Shown here in pieces: positions 4,311 to 5,110 of a stretch of DNA of 5,110 bases. Within the stretch, counting starts at the first letter, position 1. Each line of letters starts with the position of its first letter. The stretch comes from JBQCDV01 sp051960855 (GTDB taxonomy: Bacteria; Actinomycetota; Actinomycetes; JAJZTN01). A program made the position numbers and the translations under genes. The stretch covers positions 1 to 5,110 of the forward strand of contig JBQCDV010000236.1 of NCBI GenBank assembly GCA_051960855.1. Direction: 5' to 3'. Below the pieces are notes generated by a model, which saw nothing but the letters and a program-made list of their open reading frames with translations, ran no database searches and was not told where the DNA came from.

Positions 4311-5110
4311 TCAGGCAGCGGGCTCTCGGGTGATGGGGCAGGACATGCACCGGGGCCCGCCCCGGCCGCTGCCGAGCTCGCTGCCCGCGATCGCGACGAC
4401 CTCGATGCCGGCCGCTTCCAGTCGAGCGTTCGTCTGGGTGTTGCGCTCGTAGGCGACCGCGAGGCGCGGTCCGATCGCGAGGGTGTTGTTGCCGTCGTCC
4501 CACTGTTCGCGCTCGGCGGTGACGGGGTCGAGCCCGGTGTCGATGACACGCAGTTGATCGATGGCCATGGCTTCGGCGGCGGCCTCGAGGAACGGCCGGG
4601 GGTCGCCCACGCGAAGGTCGCCGTCACTGCTGCGGGAGACCGGGTAGGCGATGAGGTCGTGCGCCAGATTGGGGTACATGACGACCGCATCGACGTCGAC
4701 CATCGTGCACACGGTGTCGAGGTGCATCGTCGCCCGCTCCTGGGCGATGGGCACGGCGAGCACGGTGTGCGCGAGGCCCCGTTCGAAGGCACGCGAGGCC
4801 AGCCGCTCGACGCCGGCGGGAGTCGTGCGCTCGCCCGTGCCGACGGCGATGACGCCGTGGCCCAGGACCAGGACGTCGCCGCCCTCGACGTGCTCGAGGT
4901 CCGGCTCGTAGACCAGTGGGGTCCCAGCAAAGCGCGGGTGGTAGCGGTAGATCGCCTCCGTCAGCGTGCTCTCCCGCGCGCGAGCTGGCATCGCGAGACT
5001 CGTGACGGCGACCGCGTCGCGCAGCCACACGCTCGAGTCCCGCGTGAAGAGCAGGTTGGGCAGCGGGTCGATGACGAAGTCGTCGTGGGTGAGCAGCCGC
5101 TGGACCAGAC
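4311..5110 (-). CDS. arcA: Arginine deiminase, N-terminus beyond the right edge
   Basis: Visible are 265 C-terminal residues. The family is about 400-420 long, so roughly 140-150 residues lie outside the window. The enzyme hydrolyses L-arginine to citrulline and ammonia, the first step of the arginine deiminase pathway for ATP formation and acid tolerance; it is cytoplasmic. Motifs in order (fragment numbering): DPLPNLLFTRDSSVW (14-28), SLAMPAR, EGGDVL (75-80), VGTGERT, MHLDTVCTMVD (128-138, catalytic H129), YPNLAHDLIAYPV, WDDGNNTLAIGP, and GGPRCMSCPITRE near the end with the nucleophile Cys257 nine residues from the C-terminus, the normal place. All catalytic residues that can be seen are intact, so the gene looks functional. 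No arcB, arcC or arcD is in view; any partners would lie to the right. Its 3' side faces the repeat region. Confidence 0.97.
   Translation of the reverse strand, partial: LVQRLLTHDDFVIDPLPNLLFTRDSSVWLRDAVAVTSLAMPARARESTLTEAIYRYHPRFAGTPLVYEPDLEHVEGGDVLVLGHGVIAVGTGERTTPAGVERLASRAFERGLAHTVLAVPIAQERATMHLDTVCTMVDVDAVVMYPNLAHDLIAYPVSRSSDGDLRVGDPRPFLEAAAEAMAIDQLRVIDTGLDPVTAEREQWDDGNNTLAIGPRLAVAYERNTQTNARLEAAGIEVVAIAGSELGSGRGGPRCMSCPITREPAA

Noticed and set aside
3862..4930. Minus-strand open frames through the repeat region and antiparallel to arcA in another frame
   Set aside because: Their sequence is made of repeated HITASRVHS/HSHQRPREQH segments created by the DNA repeats, or is a frame-shifted reading of arcA.

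Overview
The window is high-GC DNA with NNC/NNG-rich codon use and frequent GTG starts. Its gene content is typical of Actinomycetota: an LmeA/DUF2993 lipoprotein-like gene, an RsbW-type histidine-kinase-fold ATPase, a SEC-C/DUF5926 protein and a bacterial arginine deiminase. I would guess a Micrococcales- or Propionibacteriales-like actinobacterium, but the sequence does not fix the family.

Left part (1-3195), ordinary conserved genes. A minus-strand LmeA-like membrane-anchored protein runs off the left edge. It is divergent, with 55 bp between start codons, from a plus-strand glycerophosphodiester phosphodiesterase (GDPD). A short-form ATP-binding anti-sigma-type protein and a SEC-C zinc-motif DUF5926 protein follow on the plus strand. 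The 110-bp gap before the ATPase gene holds GTTTA-N15-GGGCA, a good match to the stress sigma factor (SigB/SigF-type) promoter. This suggests a stress-regulated anti-sigma switch.

Middle part (3196-4310), accessory and less explained. It begins with a 260-bp convergent intergenic interval holding several GC-rich stem-loops. Next is a minus-strand 121-residue orphan with a strong Shine-Dalgarno site and one hydrophobic segment. Then comes about 490 bp without a convincing gene. This stretch contains a roughly 98-bp structured repeat present twice, at 3963-4060 and 4097-4228. The second copy carries an internal 34-bp tandem duplication. Each unit has inverted arms (CTCGCGTG / CACGCGAG) around an inner stem, and the differences between copies preserve base pairing. 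This is the most unusual feature of the window.

Right part (4311-5110): the C-terminal two thirds of arginine deiminase (ArcA) on the minus strand, reading in from beyond the right edge, with all visible catalytic motifs intact. A GC hairpin lies just after its stop codon and the repeat region lies beyond that, so the repeats would form its distal 3' region if transcription reads through.

The genes do not form one obvious pathway. GDPD (lipid-derived glycerophosphodiesters) and LmeA (envelope lipid binding) share an envelope-lipid theme. The ATPase points to stress signalling and ArcA to arginine catabolism and acid tolerance.
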